A stretch of DNA of 34,431 bases from assembly GCF_000337475.1 (NCBI RefSeq), contig NZ_AOIT01000086.1:4210-38640 (forward strand), read 5' to 3'. Source of the DNA: Natrinema limicola JCM 13563. Lineage in GTDB: Archaea; Halobacteriota; Halobacteria; Halobacteriales; Natrialbaceae. Under the pieces are notes generated by a model that worked only from the letters and a program-made list of their open reading frames with translations, was not told where the DNA came from and searched no databases. Position numbers and translations under genes: made by a program. Below, piece after piece: positions 22,444 through 30,684 of this stretch (position 1 is the stretch's first letter; every line of letters starts with the position of its first letter).

Positions 22444-22935
22444 CTATTCGTCAAGGAGCTGTCTTGCACGTCGGTAGATCGGCGCACCAAGCCAGTCTCG
22501 GGTCTTGGAAATCTGCTCGAGTCGATTCTGAGCGTTCTTTGGTTCAAGTACGCCCCGCTTGACGAGCGCCCGGAGTACAATTGGCGAGAGTGCGACCTTG
22601 GCAGTTGTGAGGTTCTGAATCTCTGGGAGTGCTCGGAGGTCGTCGGTCAGAAGAAATGCAGGTTCTAGCTGCTCTTCCAACCGAATACAACTTGCCTCCC
22701 CCTGATCGATCGTTGATGACTCAAATTGTTCTCCGTCAACGGTGTGAACAGAGAATTGCGCCTGCTGCTCGAGCACATTCTGAGCTGCCTGTCCATGTGG
22801 ATCGTCGTACTCAGCTGTCTCTTCGAGTTCTTGCATAATCACACTCGTCGTGTGAACCTCGAACTCAGCGAAGACAAGGTCAACTACCTCGGCTGTGGCT
22901 AACGAAATAAGTGCACTCGTATCGGCAACAATCAT
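22444..22935 (-). CDS. PIN-domain toxin
   Basis: A 163-aa PIN-fold ribonuclease. Acidic residues expected at the metal site are visible: D5 (MIVADTSALI), E36 (MQELEET), E80 (DQGEASCI) and D98/D99 (LLTDDLRAL). The toxin would cut RNA when freed from its antitoxin. It follows the ribbon-helix-helix gene by 6 bases in one operon, the usual VapBC-type order with antitoxin first. Confidence 0.85.
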   Translation of the reverse strand: MIVADTSALISLATAEVVDLVFAEFEVHTTSVIMQELEETAEYDDPHGQAAQNVLEQQAQFSVHTVDGEQFESSTIDQGEASCIRLEEQLEPAFLLTDDLRALPEIQNLTTAKVALSPIVLRALVKRGVLEPKNAQNRLEQISKTRDWLGAPIYRRARQLLDE

Positions 22936-22941
22936 TGCCAG

Positions 22942-23244
22942 CTACAGCCCCGCAAGCTCGTCGGCGAGATCCTCACCTTGGTCAAGAACGGCTTTTGAGG
23001 TGCGAACCGCTTCGGCGTCTTGGCGACCAATAAACGTTTTGAGGACATCAAACCCGATCTCGTCTTCAAGATATAGCTCGACGATCTCTTCGTTGAACGC
23101 GTCCTCGTCTTCGATTTCGTCTAGATAGGATCGAAGTGCCTCCGTCACAATCTCCGTCCTATTCTTGTGAGTAATCTTCGCTGCGACATCGGCCTTCTCG
23201 ACTAATTCATCTGGAATACGGAAGTTTACTCGAGTCGTTCCCAT
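22942..23244 (-). CDS. Ribbon-helix-helix antitoxin
   Basis: A 100-aa protein from ATG 23244 (MGTTRVNFRIPDELVEKADV). The strand TRVNFRIP and helices VEKADVAAKITHKNR and TEIVTEALRSYLDEI form a ribbon-helix-helix DNA-binding domain. The acidic C-terminal part (DEDAFNEEIVELYLEDE) would wrap the PIN toxin. A longer in-frame start exists (23322), but the RHH family normally begins near MGTTRVN. A palindrome lies just upstream, consistent with autoregulation. Confidence 0.8.
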   Translation of the reverse strand: MGTTRVNFRIPDELVEKADVAAKITHKNRTEIVTEALRSYLDEIEDEDAFNEEIVELYLEDEIGFDVLKTFIGRQDAEAVRTSKAVLDQGEDLADELAGL

Positions 23245-23253
23245 AGTTGTTCT

Positions 23254-23270
23254 CTGTACATACAGTGTAC
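23254..23270. promoter_or_regulatory. Toxin-antitoxin operator
   Basis: CTGTA-CA-TACAG (23254-23265) and the overlapping GTACA-TACAG-TGTAC (23256-23270) are inverted repeats between ATG 23244 and a TATA-like AAATAAAAT at about 23279-23287. RHH antitoxins typically bind such sites. Confidence 0.5.
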
Positions 23271-23318
23271 CCACAGCTAAATAAAATTGCCCCTCAAGAC
23301 GACCTCGGTTGTTGTTGA

Positions 23319-23934
23319 TCACTCGAATCTCAGTGTGGCCTCATATTTCTTGAACATGGACTGAAACCCCTCGTCGACGACCTGCTGGACAAGTTTCGCG
23401 AACGAACTCCGATTATCTGGCTCCTCAACGAGCGACCGATACGTACTCTCGAAGTGATGTCCGTGCGAGGGACGATCACGACTCGAGGTTTCGTGAGCCG
23501 CTTCGTGTAACACCACGAGATACAGGTCGTGCATCCAGACGGCACGCTGGCGGCTCGTCACGGCCGAGTCGGTGATCACGATGTACGTCCTGCCGTCGGT
23601 CCAGGCATCAGTACTCGCCTCGCCGTAGTACACGTCTCGCTCAATCCCAAGCTCTCGTGGGAGTACTTGCGCAAAGCGAAGGTACCGCTGCTGATCAGGT
23701 TTCAGTTGTGATTCGTCCTCAACCTGCTGATAGCCCGTCCAGATACCTTCTGACTCTGCTTGCTCGCCAACATCGAACGTCTCTGGTACCGCTATCGATG
23801 TGTCCTCGTCAGTGGAGTGGTCGCGAAGCCGCTGGGTTGCCGAATCAAACGGCCTAGATTGTGAGGCTGCGACGATCTGGGCGAAACAGAAGGGAGTGGA
23901 GCGAAGAAACGCCGCCGCGTACGCTTCCGCTGCC
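23319..23934 (-). pseudogene. HExxH zincin-like protein, 5'-truncated
   Basis: The minus-strand frame is open from 24004 down to the stop at 23319. It has the C-terminal half of a zinc protease-like protein: LYLVVLHEAAHETSS (HExxH, with E as general base) and a possible third ligand in SHGHHFEST. Upstream in-frame sequence has good haloarchaeal composition (KPDQQRYLRFAQVLPRELGI, GEQAESEGIWTGYQQ) but has no ATG. The only likely start is GTG 23633. At about 23935 the frame runs into the end of the secreted-protein gene, so the 5' part was probably deleted. Related proteins are secreted or cytosolic metalloproteases; the substrate is unknown. Confidence 0.6.
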
Positions 23935-25149
23935 TTATAGGTAAGTGTCCATGAAGGCGTTCCAGTGGCCTCGAGCGGTCGCGGTTGCTCCCTGTAGCGT
24001 CGGAATTACGCCCCACGTGACACCCTGTCGGAGGGTGCTTGCGGTTCGGAAGCTAGAGCCGAAATCGGACTGAAGCTCTCGAAGGTGGTCTGCAGAGCTG
24101 GTCGCTTCGACGACGAGGAGATCAGAACCCCTGTCGACGGTCAGTTTGATCCCGTCGAGCTGGGTCGCGAACCGATCTTCGATCTGGTCGACGGTCTCCG
24201 CGGCGGCCTCGACGGGGGCGTCACCGTCGTAGGCGATGATGAGGCGGGCACTGGGATCGTCCGGGTAAACGCCGATGGCAGCTGCGCCGATGTCGTTCGT
24301 GAGTTCTGCAAGGTCGACGTCATCGGGGAGGACGGACGCGGTCGTGAGCGCCCCCTCAACGTGTTCTGGGACGAGAGACCCGGACTCTGCGGCGAAGTCC
24401 CACTCGACGCCCGCAATCCCAGCCGCGCCAGAGAGTTCTGTGAGAACGTCGGCGGCGTACTCGCTCTGGGGACCGAACCGATCGGCCTCGCCCGCGTAGG
24501 CATCGATGAGAAGGTCGACGGCCTCATCGGGATCGGTGTCGAGCTCGCGGATGCCACCGGCAAGCGCTCGCCCGTCGGACACGGCGACGACGACATCACT
24601 GTCCAGACGGTCGTCGCTGACTGCGTAGCGATCGTACTCGTCGCCCCCGTCGGCGGCGAGGTCCGTGACCGTTTCGAGGCCGTCGGTGACGGCCGCGGTG
24701 TCGAAGGAACCCTCGAGGACGATACCGCCGACGGCGTCCGCGTCGTCAAACTGTCCGGCCCCGATGGCGACGACACGATCGATGTCGTCAACTTCGATGC
24801 CGCTTACGTCAATAGCTGTCCAGGCGTCTTCGACCGGCAGGTCGATTTCCGCGTCGACATCGTCGATGACGCGATCCAGAGACGTGCTTCCGTCGCTAGT
24901 CCAGGACTCTCGCACGTCGTCAGCGTCGAGTTCGAGAAGGTCGTCGTGCTCGCGGAGGGCAGCAACGTCGACGTCAACGAACCCAGTCGCGTCCTCAACA
25001 TCGACCTGCGCGGGGTCGAACAGCCATGACCCGGACGCGTTGCCGGCAGCGGCGACCGACGAGAGTGTCACAGCGCCGAGTCCGGCGCCGACGGCCGTGC
25101 TTGCGAGGGAATTATTCGCCGAATCATCTCTGTCATCTTTGGATGGCAT
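23935..25149 (-). CDS. Acidic secreted protein, unknown family
   Basis: A 404-aa protein from ATG 25149 (MPSKDDRDDSANNSLASTAV). A hydrophobic stretch, AVGAGLGAVTLSSVAAAG, is a likely signal peptide, without a twin-arginine. The rest is very acidic, with two beta-rich halves: DRVVAIGAGQFDDADAVGGI near residue 130 and AAIGVYPDDPSARLIIAYDG near 310. These look like two related domains. No membrane anchor is seen at the C-terminus. It is divergent from a Tat-exported subtilase across 235 bases, so it may be its substrate, inhibitor or chaperone (inference). Function unknown. Confidence 0.7.
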   Translation of the reverse strand: MPSKDDRDDSANNSLASTAVGAGLGAVTLSSVAAAGNASGSWLFDPAQVDVEDATGFVDVDVAALREHDDLLELDADDVRESWTSDGSTSLDRVIDDVDAEIDLPVEDAWTAIDVSGIEVDDIDRVVAIGAGQFDDADAVGGIVLEGSFDTAAVTDGLETVTDLAADGGDEYDRYAVSDDRLDSDVVVAVSDGRALAGGIRELDTDPDEAVDLLIDAYAGEADRFGPQSEYAADVLTELSGAAGIAGVEWDFAAESGSLVPEHVEGALTTASVLPDDVDLAELTNDIGAAAIGVYPDDPSARLIIAYDGDAPVEAAAETVDQIEDRFATQLDGIKLTVDRGSDLLVVEATSSADHLRELQSDFGSSFRTASTLRQGVTWGVIPTLQGATATARGHWNAFMDTYL

Positions 25150-25169
25150 ATGACCACGGTTCACTGAAT

Positions 25170-25183
25170 AGATATTAATATCT
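25170..25183. promoter_or_regulatory. 14-bp palindrome at TATA position
   Basis: AGATATTAATATCT is a perfect palindrome centred about 27 bases upstream of ATG 25149, where the TATA box should be. A regulator binding here would control the secreted-protein gene. Confidence 0.5.
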
Positions 25184-25384
25184 TTGGGAGAAAGATAATA
25201 ATTAGGACAAAACAACTCGCATAAAATGGATGGCTGTATAATATCTAATCTATTTCTCATCCCAGTGTACAGCTCCTATTTGTTGGCTCATTATCAAATA
25301 CGGTAAAGACCATCGATTATTATCTATGATTGAAATTTCTTCTACGCTAACTTTTATGTCGACACATGAGTTTTCTGAGGGTAC

Positions 25385-26728
25385 ATGTCAGATGAAAAAC
25401 GACGCGAGGTCGATAGGCGCGGGTTCCTCACGATCAGCGGTGCAGTGATCGGCGGCATCGCCGCAGGGACGTCGGTCACTGTCGCGGAGTCGACGGAGCG
25501 ATTCCTCGTCGATACCGGTAATATCGACCGATCCGAACTCGAGTCCGCGGTCGACGAGATCATCCACGACATCGAGGCTATCGACATTGCGGTCGTACGC
25601 GGAGCCGAAAGCGACCTTGAGGGCGTCACCGAAGAGTTCGAACCGGACACAGTATACGAACTCGACCTCCCCGCCCAGCGGACCGAGGCCCCCGAGGTCG
25701 GCGACGCTGACGTGTCGTCGACCAGTATTGACGCCCTGTTCGGACCGGCACAATGGGATAAGCAGGTCCAGGACATCCCGGAAGCGCACGAAATAACGAA
25801 GGGCGAAGGCGCTCGTGTGACGATTCTCGATACGGGTATCGGGACGTTCTTCGGTGATGATGTCTTCCACCCGGATCTGAGCGTCAACACCGATCTCTCG
25901 AAGAACTTCACCGAGGACGGCGGCGACGCCGGCGATGCCGGTTTCCACGGGACGGCCGTCGCGGGGACCGTCGCGGCCCAAGGCGTCGGCGTCCTCGGCA
26001 CCGCACCAGAGGCCGAACTCGTCTCGTGTCGCGTGTTCAGCGGGATGGGCGGCGCCGCCTTCGGCGACATAGTTGCCGCAATGAACTACAGCGTCGACAT
26101 CGACGCCGACGTCGCGAACATGAGTCTTGGTGCCTATCCCGTCCCGCGGGAGGGGATCGGAAAGTTCTACGGCGGTGTTCTCAACCGCACGACTGCCCGG
26201 GCAAACAGCAACGGGACGCTGCTCGTCGTCTCGGCGGGCAATGACAGCGCGGACCTCCAGGACGACGGGAGTATTGTCAGCCTCCCGAACCAAGCCGCCA
26301 ATACAGTAAGCGTCAGCGCGACGTCGCCGGCAGGATTCGATCCGCTGTTTGGTACCCCACCGGAGGAGCCCGCAGAGACGCCGGCGAGTTACACGAACTA
26401 CGGCACCAACGTTATTAATGTCAGCGCGCCCGGCGGAGATGTCCGTGAGGACGGTAGTCTCTTCGATCTGGTGCTGACCACCGCGCCGCCGCTGAATATC
26501 CTACTGCCGTACATCTACATTTCGGGTACCAGTTTCTCGGCGCCGCAGGTCGCTGGCGCCGCGGCGCTGGTCAGGAGCGTCGATCCCGACGCCTCGACGA
26601 AACAGGTCCGAGCGATCTTGGAGCGCAACGCCGTCAACGCCAACGAGCTCTCCGGCGACAATTCGTTCCACGGCCGCGGGTTCCTCGACCCCGTCCCGTC
26701 GGTCAAAGACGCGAGCAACGCCAACTGA
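25385..26728 (+). CDS. Tat-exported subtilase (S8 family)
   Basis: A 447-aa halolysin-like serine protease. The Tat signal is DRRGFLTISGAVIGG (RR at 11-12), followed by a propeptide of about 100 residues. The subtilase domain starts near 120. The catalytic triad is intact: D149 (TILDTGIG), H188 (FHGTAVAGTVAA) and S383 (SGTSFSAPQVAG); the oxyanion residue is N286 (SAGND). No C-terminal extension, PKD or anchor domain is seen. It is likely folded before Tat export and active outside the cell at high salt. The gene is divergent from an unknown secreted protein. Confidence 0.9.
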   Translation: MSDEKRREVDRRGFLTISGAVIGGIAAGTSVTVAESTERFLVDTGNIDRSELESAVDEIIHDIEAIDIAVVRGAESDLEGVTEEFEPDTVYELDLPAQRTEAPEVGDADVSSTSIDALFGPAQWDKQVQDIPEAHEITKGEGARVTILDTGIGTFFGDDVFHPDLSVNTDLSKNFTEDGGDAGDAGFHGTAVAGTVAAQGVGVLGTAPEAELVSCRVFSGMGGAAFGDIVAAMNYSVDIDADVANMSLGAYPVPREGIGKFYGGVLNRTTARANSNGTLLVVSAGNDSADLQDDGSIVSLPNQAANTVSVSATSPAGFDPLFGTPPEEPAETPASYTNYGTNVINVSAPGGDVREDGSLFDLVLTTAPPLNILLPYIYISGTSFSAPQVAGAAALVRSVDPDASTKQVRAILERNAVNANELSGDNSFHGRGFLDPVPSVKDASNAN

Positions 26729-26827
26729 ACATTGTGCCAGTTTCATCAGGCCGGCCCGGGACGTCATGATTTCGGTCGCCGATCGGCGTCCCAAACGGAG
26801 AGAACACGGTGACCGAGTGAGACACGA

Positions 26828-27658
26828 GTGACCCACCCGAATGGCTACACGGATGCAAACGCGGTCGTGAACGGAAACAGAGATACAGATACAGGCACGA
26901 ACAGGAACGCGTTTGCGGAGGATCAGTCCTCGAGTCCTGCTGTCCGGCGACCGCCCGGGGCGCTTCCGCGGGTCATCGCCCATCGCGGGTTCGCTGATGA
27001 CTACCCTGAGAACACGACGGCGGCGTTTCGCCGGGCCGCGCGGTATGCCGACGCCGTCGAGATAGACGTCCGCCGGTGTGGATCGGGAGAACTCGTAGCA
27101 TTCCATGACGCCACCCTCGATCGAGTCACGGACGCTTCTGGGAGGGTCGACGAGACACCGCTGTCTACGCTCCGGAATGTGGACGTACTTGGCACCGGGC
27201 AAGGCATCCCGACCCTTCGCGAGGCGATCGCGGCTATCCCCTCGGAAACGGACGTGACCGTCGAACTGAAAGAGCCTGTCGTCGAAGATGCCCTCGAGGT
27301 CCTCGACGTTGACAATGAGGTCGTTGTCTCCTCACTGGACCAGTCGATCCTCGAGCGGGTGCGGGCCCGGGGCGGGCCGCCGACCGCCCTGGTGCCGCTG
27401 CCCGGAACCGGCGGCATCCAGATGGCAGCCGAGGCCGGCTGTTCGGCGGTCCACCCTCGGCGAGCGACAGTGTTTCTCCGGCCTGGCTACGTTGAGCGCG
27501 CTAACCGGGCCGGACTGGCTGTCAACGTCTGGCCCGTGCGGGATGCCGTCGACGCCGCCCGACTCGCGGCGATCGGCGTCGACGGAATCGCAGCCGACAG
27601 CGCCGGTCTCGTCCACCGAGACGGCGCCTTTCTTTCCCGGATGGACGGAAAACGGTAG
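26828..27658 (+). CDS. Glycerophosphodiester phosphodiesterase
   Basis: A 276-aa GDPD-type TIM-barrel enzyme that would cleave glycerophosphodiesters to glycerol-3-phosphate and an alcohol. The motif IAHRGFADDYPENTT carries H52, R53 and E61 (the HRG...PEN signature); E78-x-D80 (VEIDV) binds the metal; H93-D94 (AFHD) completes the site. The N-terminal 45 residues are polar and low in conservation; the start is GTG 26828 but could be later. It follows the subtilase by about 100 bases on the same strand; co-transcription is possible. Confidence 0.85.
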   Translation: MTHPNGYTDANAVVNGNRDTDTGTNRNAFAEDQSSSPAVRRPPGALPRVIAHRGFADDYPENTTAAFRRAARYADAVEIDVRRCGSGELVAFHDATLDRVTDASGRVDETPLSTLRNVDVLGTGQGIPTLREAIAAIPSETDVTVELKEPVVEDALEVLDVDNEVVVSSLDQSILERVRARGGPPTALVPLPGTGGIQMAAEAGCSAVHPRRATVFLRPGYVERANRAGLAVNVWPVRDAVDAARLAAIGVDGIAADSAGLVHRDGAFLSRMDGKR

Positions 27659-27669
27659 TCCATTTTTTG

Positions 27670-27735
27670 GACAACCTCCTCGAGTACGATGTCGAACCAC
27701 GCGAAGCCATCGACGCACTCGAGAGTGAATCGTAG
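27670..27735 (+). pseudogene. Orphan C-terminal tail after GDPD gene
   Basis: A frame ending NLLEYDVEPREAIDALESES then TAG (27733-27735) looks like a natural acidic haloarchaeal C-terminus. Nothing upstream supports a start except a TTG at 27667. Probably a gene remnant. Confidence 0.3.
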
Positions 27736-27778
27736 GAAACTGTCACAGAACGAGTCAGACAGGGTATCGCCCCCAGTA

Positions 27779-28417
27779 TTAGAACAGTTCGTCGAGCGGG
27801 CGATCTGCGTCGTCCTCGGTGGTGGCGTCCGGGTCTGGTTTCACCGGGGGAGCGTCGAAGAGTCGGCCGCCACCACGCTCCCGGGCAGCCAGCACATCGT
27901 CAAGTTCGGCTTGCATTTCATCGTCGAGAGTGGGCGCGGTGAAAGCGTTGGCAACGTCATCAGGCAGGGCGGGACGAGGTGCGTTTCGGTGCCGCTCGAT
28001 TTTCTCAGTTAGATAGAGGTTGTCCTGAAGGGCGCGCAGCACAGGCACGTACCGGAGGTAGTCGTATTCATCGAGTAGAGTGATGCCGTAGCTAGTGAAC
28101 CGCCAGAACTCGCGTGGATCATTCTGCTCAGCGTCATCACCGTCATAGACCTGTTTTGTCGCGAGTTCTTTCTCCGCGAGGCGATCGAGATGCTCAAGGA
28201 TGGTCGACCGATTCTTGGGTACCAGATATTCCAATTCGTCCAGTGTGACGAGATGGTCTGGATGCCCGAGGATTGCCTGGATAATGTAGTAGCGAGTTTC
28301 CTGCGTAATAAACCGGTGTGCGCGTCGCTGTTTCTCGAACGGCAGAACGTCTTCCCCACCGAAAGGATCGGTTGGCCTTTCGGGCGGGCCGCGGTGGGCG
28401 TCCGCGCTGTTGCTCAT
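27779..28417 (-). CDS. Winged-helix regulator, 212 aa
   Basis: Residues about 33-90 form an ArsR/MarR-type winged helix: RFITQETRYYIIQAILGHP, LDELEYLVPKNRSTILEHLDRL, and a wing with LATKQVYDGDD. The C-terminal part is acidic and partly disordered (DDVLAARERGGGRLFD, DATTEDDADRP). This type of regulator is common on haloarchaeal plasmids and proviruses. A TATA-like TTACATAAC lies about 25 bases before ATG 28417. It faces a plus-strand gene across a region with two related palindromes. Confidence 0.7.
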   Translation of the reverse strand: MSNSADAHRGPPERPTDPFGGEDVLPFEKQRRAHRFITQETRYYIIQAILGHPDHLVTLDELEYLVPKNRSTILEHLDRLAEKELATKQVYDGDDAEQNDPREFWRFTSYGITLLDEYDYLRYVPVLRALQDNLYLTEKIERHRNAPRPALPDDVANAFTAPTLDDEMQAELDDVLAARERGGGRLFDAPPVKPDPDATTEDDADRPLDELF

Positions 28418-28436
28418 ATGCGTCTTTTCCAGCCGA

Positions 28437-28489
28437 AGTTATGTAACTGTTCGGATTGACCAGGTTGGGATTAGAGCAGTTAGCCAACT
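28437..28489. promoter_or_regulatory. Pair of AGTTA/TAACT-type operators
   Basis: AGTTATGTAACT (28437-28448) and AGTTAGCCAACT (28478-28489) have the same AGTT...AACT layout, 41 bases centre to centre, in the 114-base divergent region. They probably bind the winged-helix protein. Confidence 0.5.
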
Positions 28490-28531
28490 TGCGTATGAAC
28501 ATTTAAGCCAAACACTTCTGTAGGGAGGAAC

Positions 28532-29368
28532 ATGAGTGGCCCACGGGTTCCCCAGAACGCAAACGCCATCTACCAAGCTGTCAACCGAATATTCGAGGGA
28601 ATAGAAGCGCCACAGAGAGACTGGCAGGAAGTCATTCGATACATGAACGAGGAACTGCCACGATTCGAGCAAGCAGACACCAGTTACCTCGTTCTCGGTA
28701 GCTACCGGGGCCAGTACGGGCACCGGCTGCGCGAGTTCGCTAACTGCTTGAACATGCCAACCAACTCCGAGTCGATCGTGCTTGGAGACACGCTCGATCT
28801 TGATACGGCGGTTATCCCTGAATTCGATATCAAAATCAATCTCCTCGGCGAATTCGCTGACTCTATTGCGGGTGTCTATGAAAAAGAAGACGGCGGAGAG
28901 AGTCCTGAATTAGGCGTGTATAGATCATTGTTCGCGAGGAAGACGTTTGTGTTCCCTCGAGATTACACAGGTCTTACCCGTGACAACCTCGAGACGCGAG
29001 AGGACGCTATCCAAGCAGCACTCAGCATTTACTACACGGATTTCGACAACATCGATGATAAGGACCGAGAGCAAGAAAAGAAGAAACGAGAGTTAGCGTC
29101 GCTCATCACAGCCGCACAGCGCGAGGGAATCAACATCACTGAGCGCGAGTTAACCGACATTATCAAAGAGAGAACTGCCAGTGTCGACGAGGAACCGGCA
29201 GTGTACAGCTGGGTGCATCTGAGTTTCTTCAAGCGCTGGGAAGCGATGGGGCAGTGCTACCCGTGGACAACGCTTGAAGAACTGCGTGATCTTGCTGACG
29301 AGATGCCAGGACCGGTGCGCCCACGCTGGGAAACTGAATTTGACGTCGACACTTTCCTTGACGACTAG
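28532..29368 (+). CDS. Putative NDT/TIR-fold protein, 278 aa
   Basis: The first 150 residues suggest a nucleoside deoxyribosyltransferase/TIR-like fold: a first strand SYLVLGSYRGQYG, a middle strand EFDIKINLLGEFADSIAGVYE, and the motif GGESPELGVYRSLFA, where E126 sits at the place of the catalytic glutamate of these enzymes. The C-terminal half is helical (REQEKKKRELASLITAAQRE) and ends with a tryptophan-rich part (YSWVHLSFFKRWEAMGQ). An NAD- or nucleotide-cleaving role is possible but inferred from faint motifs. A GGAGG sequence lies 4 bases before ATG 28532, and a TATA-like ATTTAAG about 30 bases upstream. Confidence 0.5.
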   Translation: MSGPRVPQNANAIYQAVNRIFEGIEAPQRDWQEVIRYMNEELPRFEQADTSYLVLGSYRGQYGHRLREFANCLNMPTNSESIVLGDTLDLDTAVIPEFDIKINLLGEFADSIAGVYEKEDGGESPELGVYRSLFARKTFVFPRDYTGLTRDNLETREDAIQAALSIYYTDFDNIDDKDREQEKKKRELASLITAAQREGINITERELTDIIKERTASVDEEPAVYSWVHLSFFKRWEAMGQCYPWTTLEELRDLADEMPGPVRPRWETEFDVDTFLDD

Positions 29369-29377
29369 AACTTTTCA

Positions 29378-29520
29378 TCAGTTTGGGTGTGTTATGTAAC
29401 GATCTCTAATTTCTCTGAGCGTGAGTTCTAGCTCGCTACCAATACACTCGAAGTCAGCCTGTCGTGATGTCGCGCTACGTCCGCGACCCTCCACAAGTTC
29501 GGATAGGACCAACAGTTTGG
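29378..29520 (-). pseudogene. Short ORF/tail after permease gene
   Basis: Just beyond the permease stop, a minus-strand frame reads TKLLVLSELVEGRGRSATSR, then LELTLREIRDRYITHPN and TGA (29378-29380). No ATG is present; a TTG or GTG could start a 38-44 aa peptide coupled to the permease. It may be the end of a lost gene. Composition supports it being, or having been, coding. Confidence 0.4.
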
Positions 29521-30684
29521 TCAGCCGCGTAATGCTTCAACGGGCCGATCATTGGCTGCCTTCCACGCAGGGTAGAGCCCACTCACCACGCTCGCCCCGA
29601 TCGCAAACAGAAAGCCGTACACCAGATACCTAGCGCTCTCCCACTCAAAGACAATCACCGCGTCACCAGCAAGCACTTGGAATAGTGCGAGTCCAATGAC
29701 GATCGAAATGAGCACTCCGGCGAGACCGCCGATCGCGCCGAGAAACGCTGCTTCAATAAGGATCATCCGAAGCACCTCGCCGCGACGGATACCAACCGCC
29801 CGGAGGACGCCAATCTCACCGCGACGCTCGATTGTACTCATCAGCATAACGTTAAGGATGGCCACGCTCGCAACAACCAGCGAGATCGATCCGATCCCGA
29901 GTAACGCGAGGCGAAGCGTGTTCATGAATGAATTAATGTTCTCTTGAACATCACTGTAATCGGTGATACTCAGCTCTTCGTCGACTTCTCCGTTGTGAGT
30001 CTCCTCATTAAAGTGGTCCCGGAGGATCGCCGCAATCTCGGTGGCTGCATCACCATCTTCGGTTACAATGGTCACCGAATCGTAGTTGTCCCGATCAGAA
30101 AGTGCTGACTCTGGCACAACGAGTTGTCCTCGGCCTCCTCCTCCAAATCCTTGATCGGATTCAATGAGTCCACGAACACGGTACATTTGCCCGTTATACT
30201 CGATGGGATCACCAATCTCAATTCCGAGTTGATTGGCTGTGCTATCGGTAAGTAATACACCGGACTGGAGTCGTTCGGGAGACTCACCGGCCGACACGTC
30301 ATACAACACGTTCGCCTGTGTCAAGGCGATCACACTGACGTTCTCTTCTTGTCCATTCCGCGAGCTAATAGTAGTTGCGTCGGAATACTGTGGGACGACG
30401 TCGACATTGCCGGCGACGTTTCGGACTTCGTCGACCTGGTCAGCGGTCACGCCAGCAGTTGTGCTGTCCTCACCGGACGTGATTGTCACCTCGTTCGTGA
30501 GACTACCGAGGTCGGATGTCGCTTGCTGTTGGATCGCCACGCCTGTAATACCGAGCGATGCGATGGAGATCACACCAATCACGATCCCGAGCGACGCCAA
30601 CGCTGTTCGGATTCGATTCCGACCGAGGTTCCGCCAAGCCATCTGAGCGCTAGGGAACCGCCACAGTAGTTCCGTGATTCCCAT
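29521..30684 (-). CDS. MacB/FtsX-type ABC permease
   Basis: A 387-aa permease: the N-terminal helix (TALASLGIVIGVISIASLG), a periplasm-equivalent MacB_PCD domain of about 200 residues (SLTNEVTITSGED ... VSVIALTQANVLYDV), then three helices (ALLGIGSISLVVASVAILNV, LGAIGGLAGVLISIVIGLA, and a last near 355-375) of the FtsX fold. It overlaps the ATPase gene by one base. These mechanotransmission ABC systems move or act on substrates outside the membrane without a classical channel. Substrate unknown. Confidence 0.85.
   Translation of the reverse strand: MGITELLWRFPSAQMAWRNLGRNRIRTALASLGIVIGVISIASLGITGVAIQQQATSDLGSLTNEVTITSGEDSTTAGVTADQVDEVRNVAGNVDVVPQYSDATTISSRNGQEENVSVIALTQANVLYDVSAGESPERLQSGVLLTDSTANQLGIEIGDPIEYNGQMYRVRGLIESDQGFGGGGRGQLVVPESALSDRDNYDSVTIVTEDGDAATEIAAILRDHFNEETHNGEVDEELSITDYSDVQENINSFMNTLRLALLGIGSISLVVASVAILNVMLMSTIERRGEIGVLRAVGIRRGEVLRMILIEAAFLGAIGGLAGVLISIVIGLALFQVLAGDAVIVFEWESARYLVYGFLFAIGASVVSGLYPAWKAANDRPVEALRG

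Noticed and set aside
16162-23554. ACGGCACGCTGGCGGC occurring at about 16161 and 23538
   Set aside because: Sixteen shared bases without flanking similarity and in different coding contexts; most likely chance in GC-rich DNA.
24085-25029. 314-aa open frame on the plus strand opposite the secreted-protein gene
   Set aside because: It mirrors the minus-strand gene, which has a signal peptide, a TATA palindrome and acidic haloarchaeal composition; the plus frame has none of these.
25388-26293. 301-aa minus-strand frame opposite the subtilase
   Set aside because: The plus strand encodes a complete protease with all catalytic residues; the reverse frame is a shadow due to high GC.
26501-27202. 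233-aa minus-strand frame across the subtilase/GDPD junction
   Set aside because: It overlaps two well-supported plus-strand genes and is rich in arginine and cysteine.
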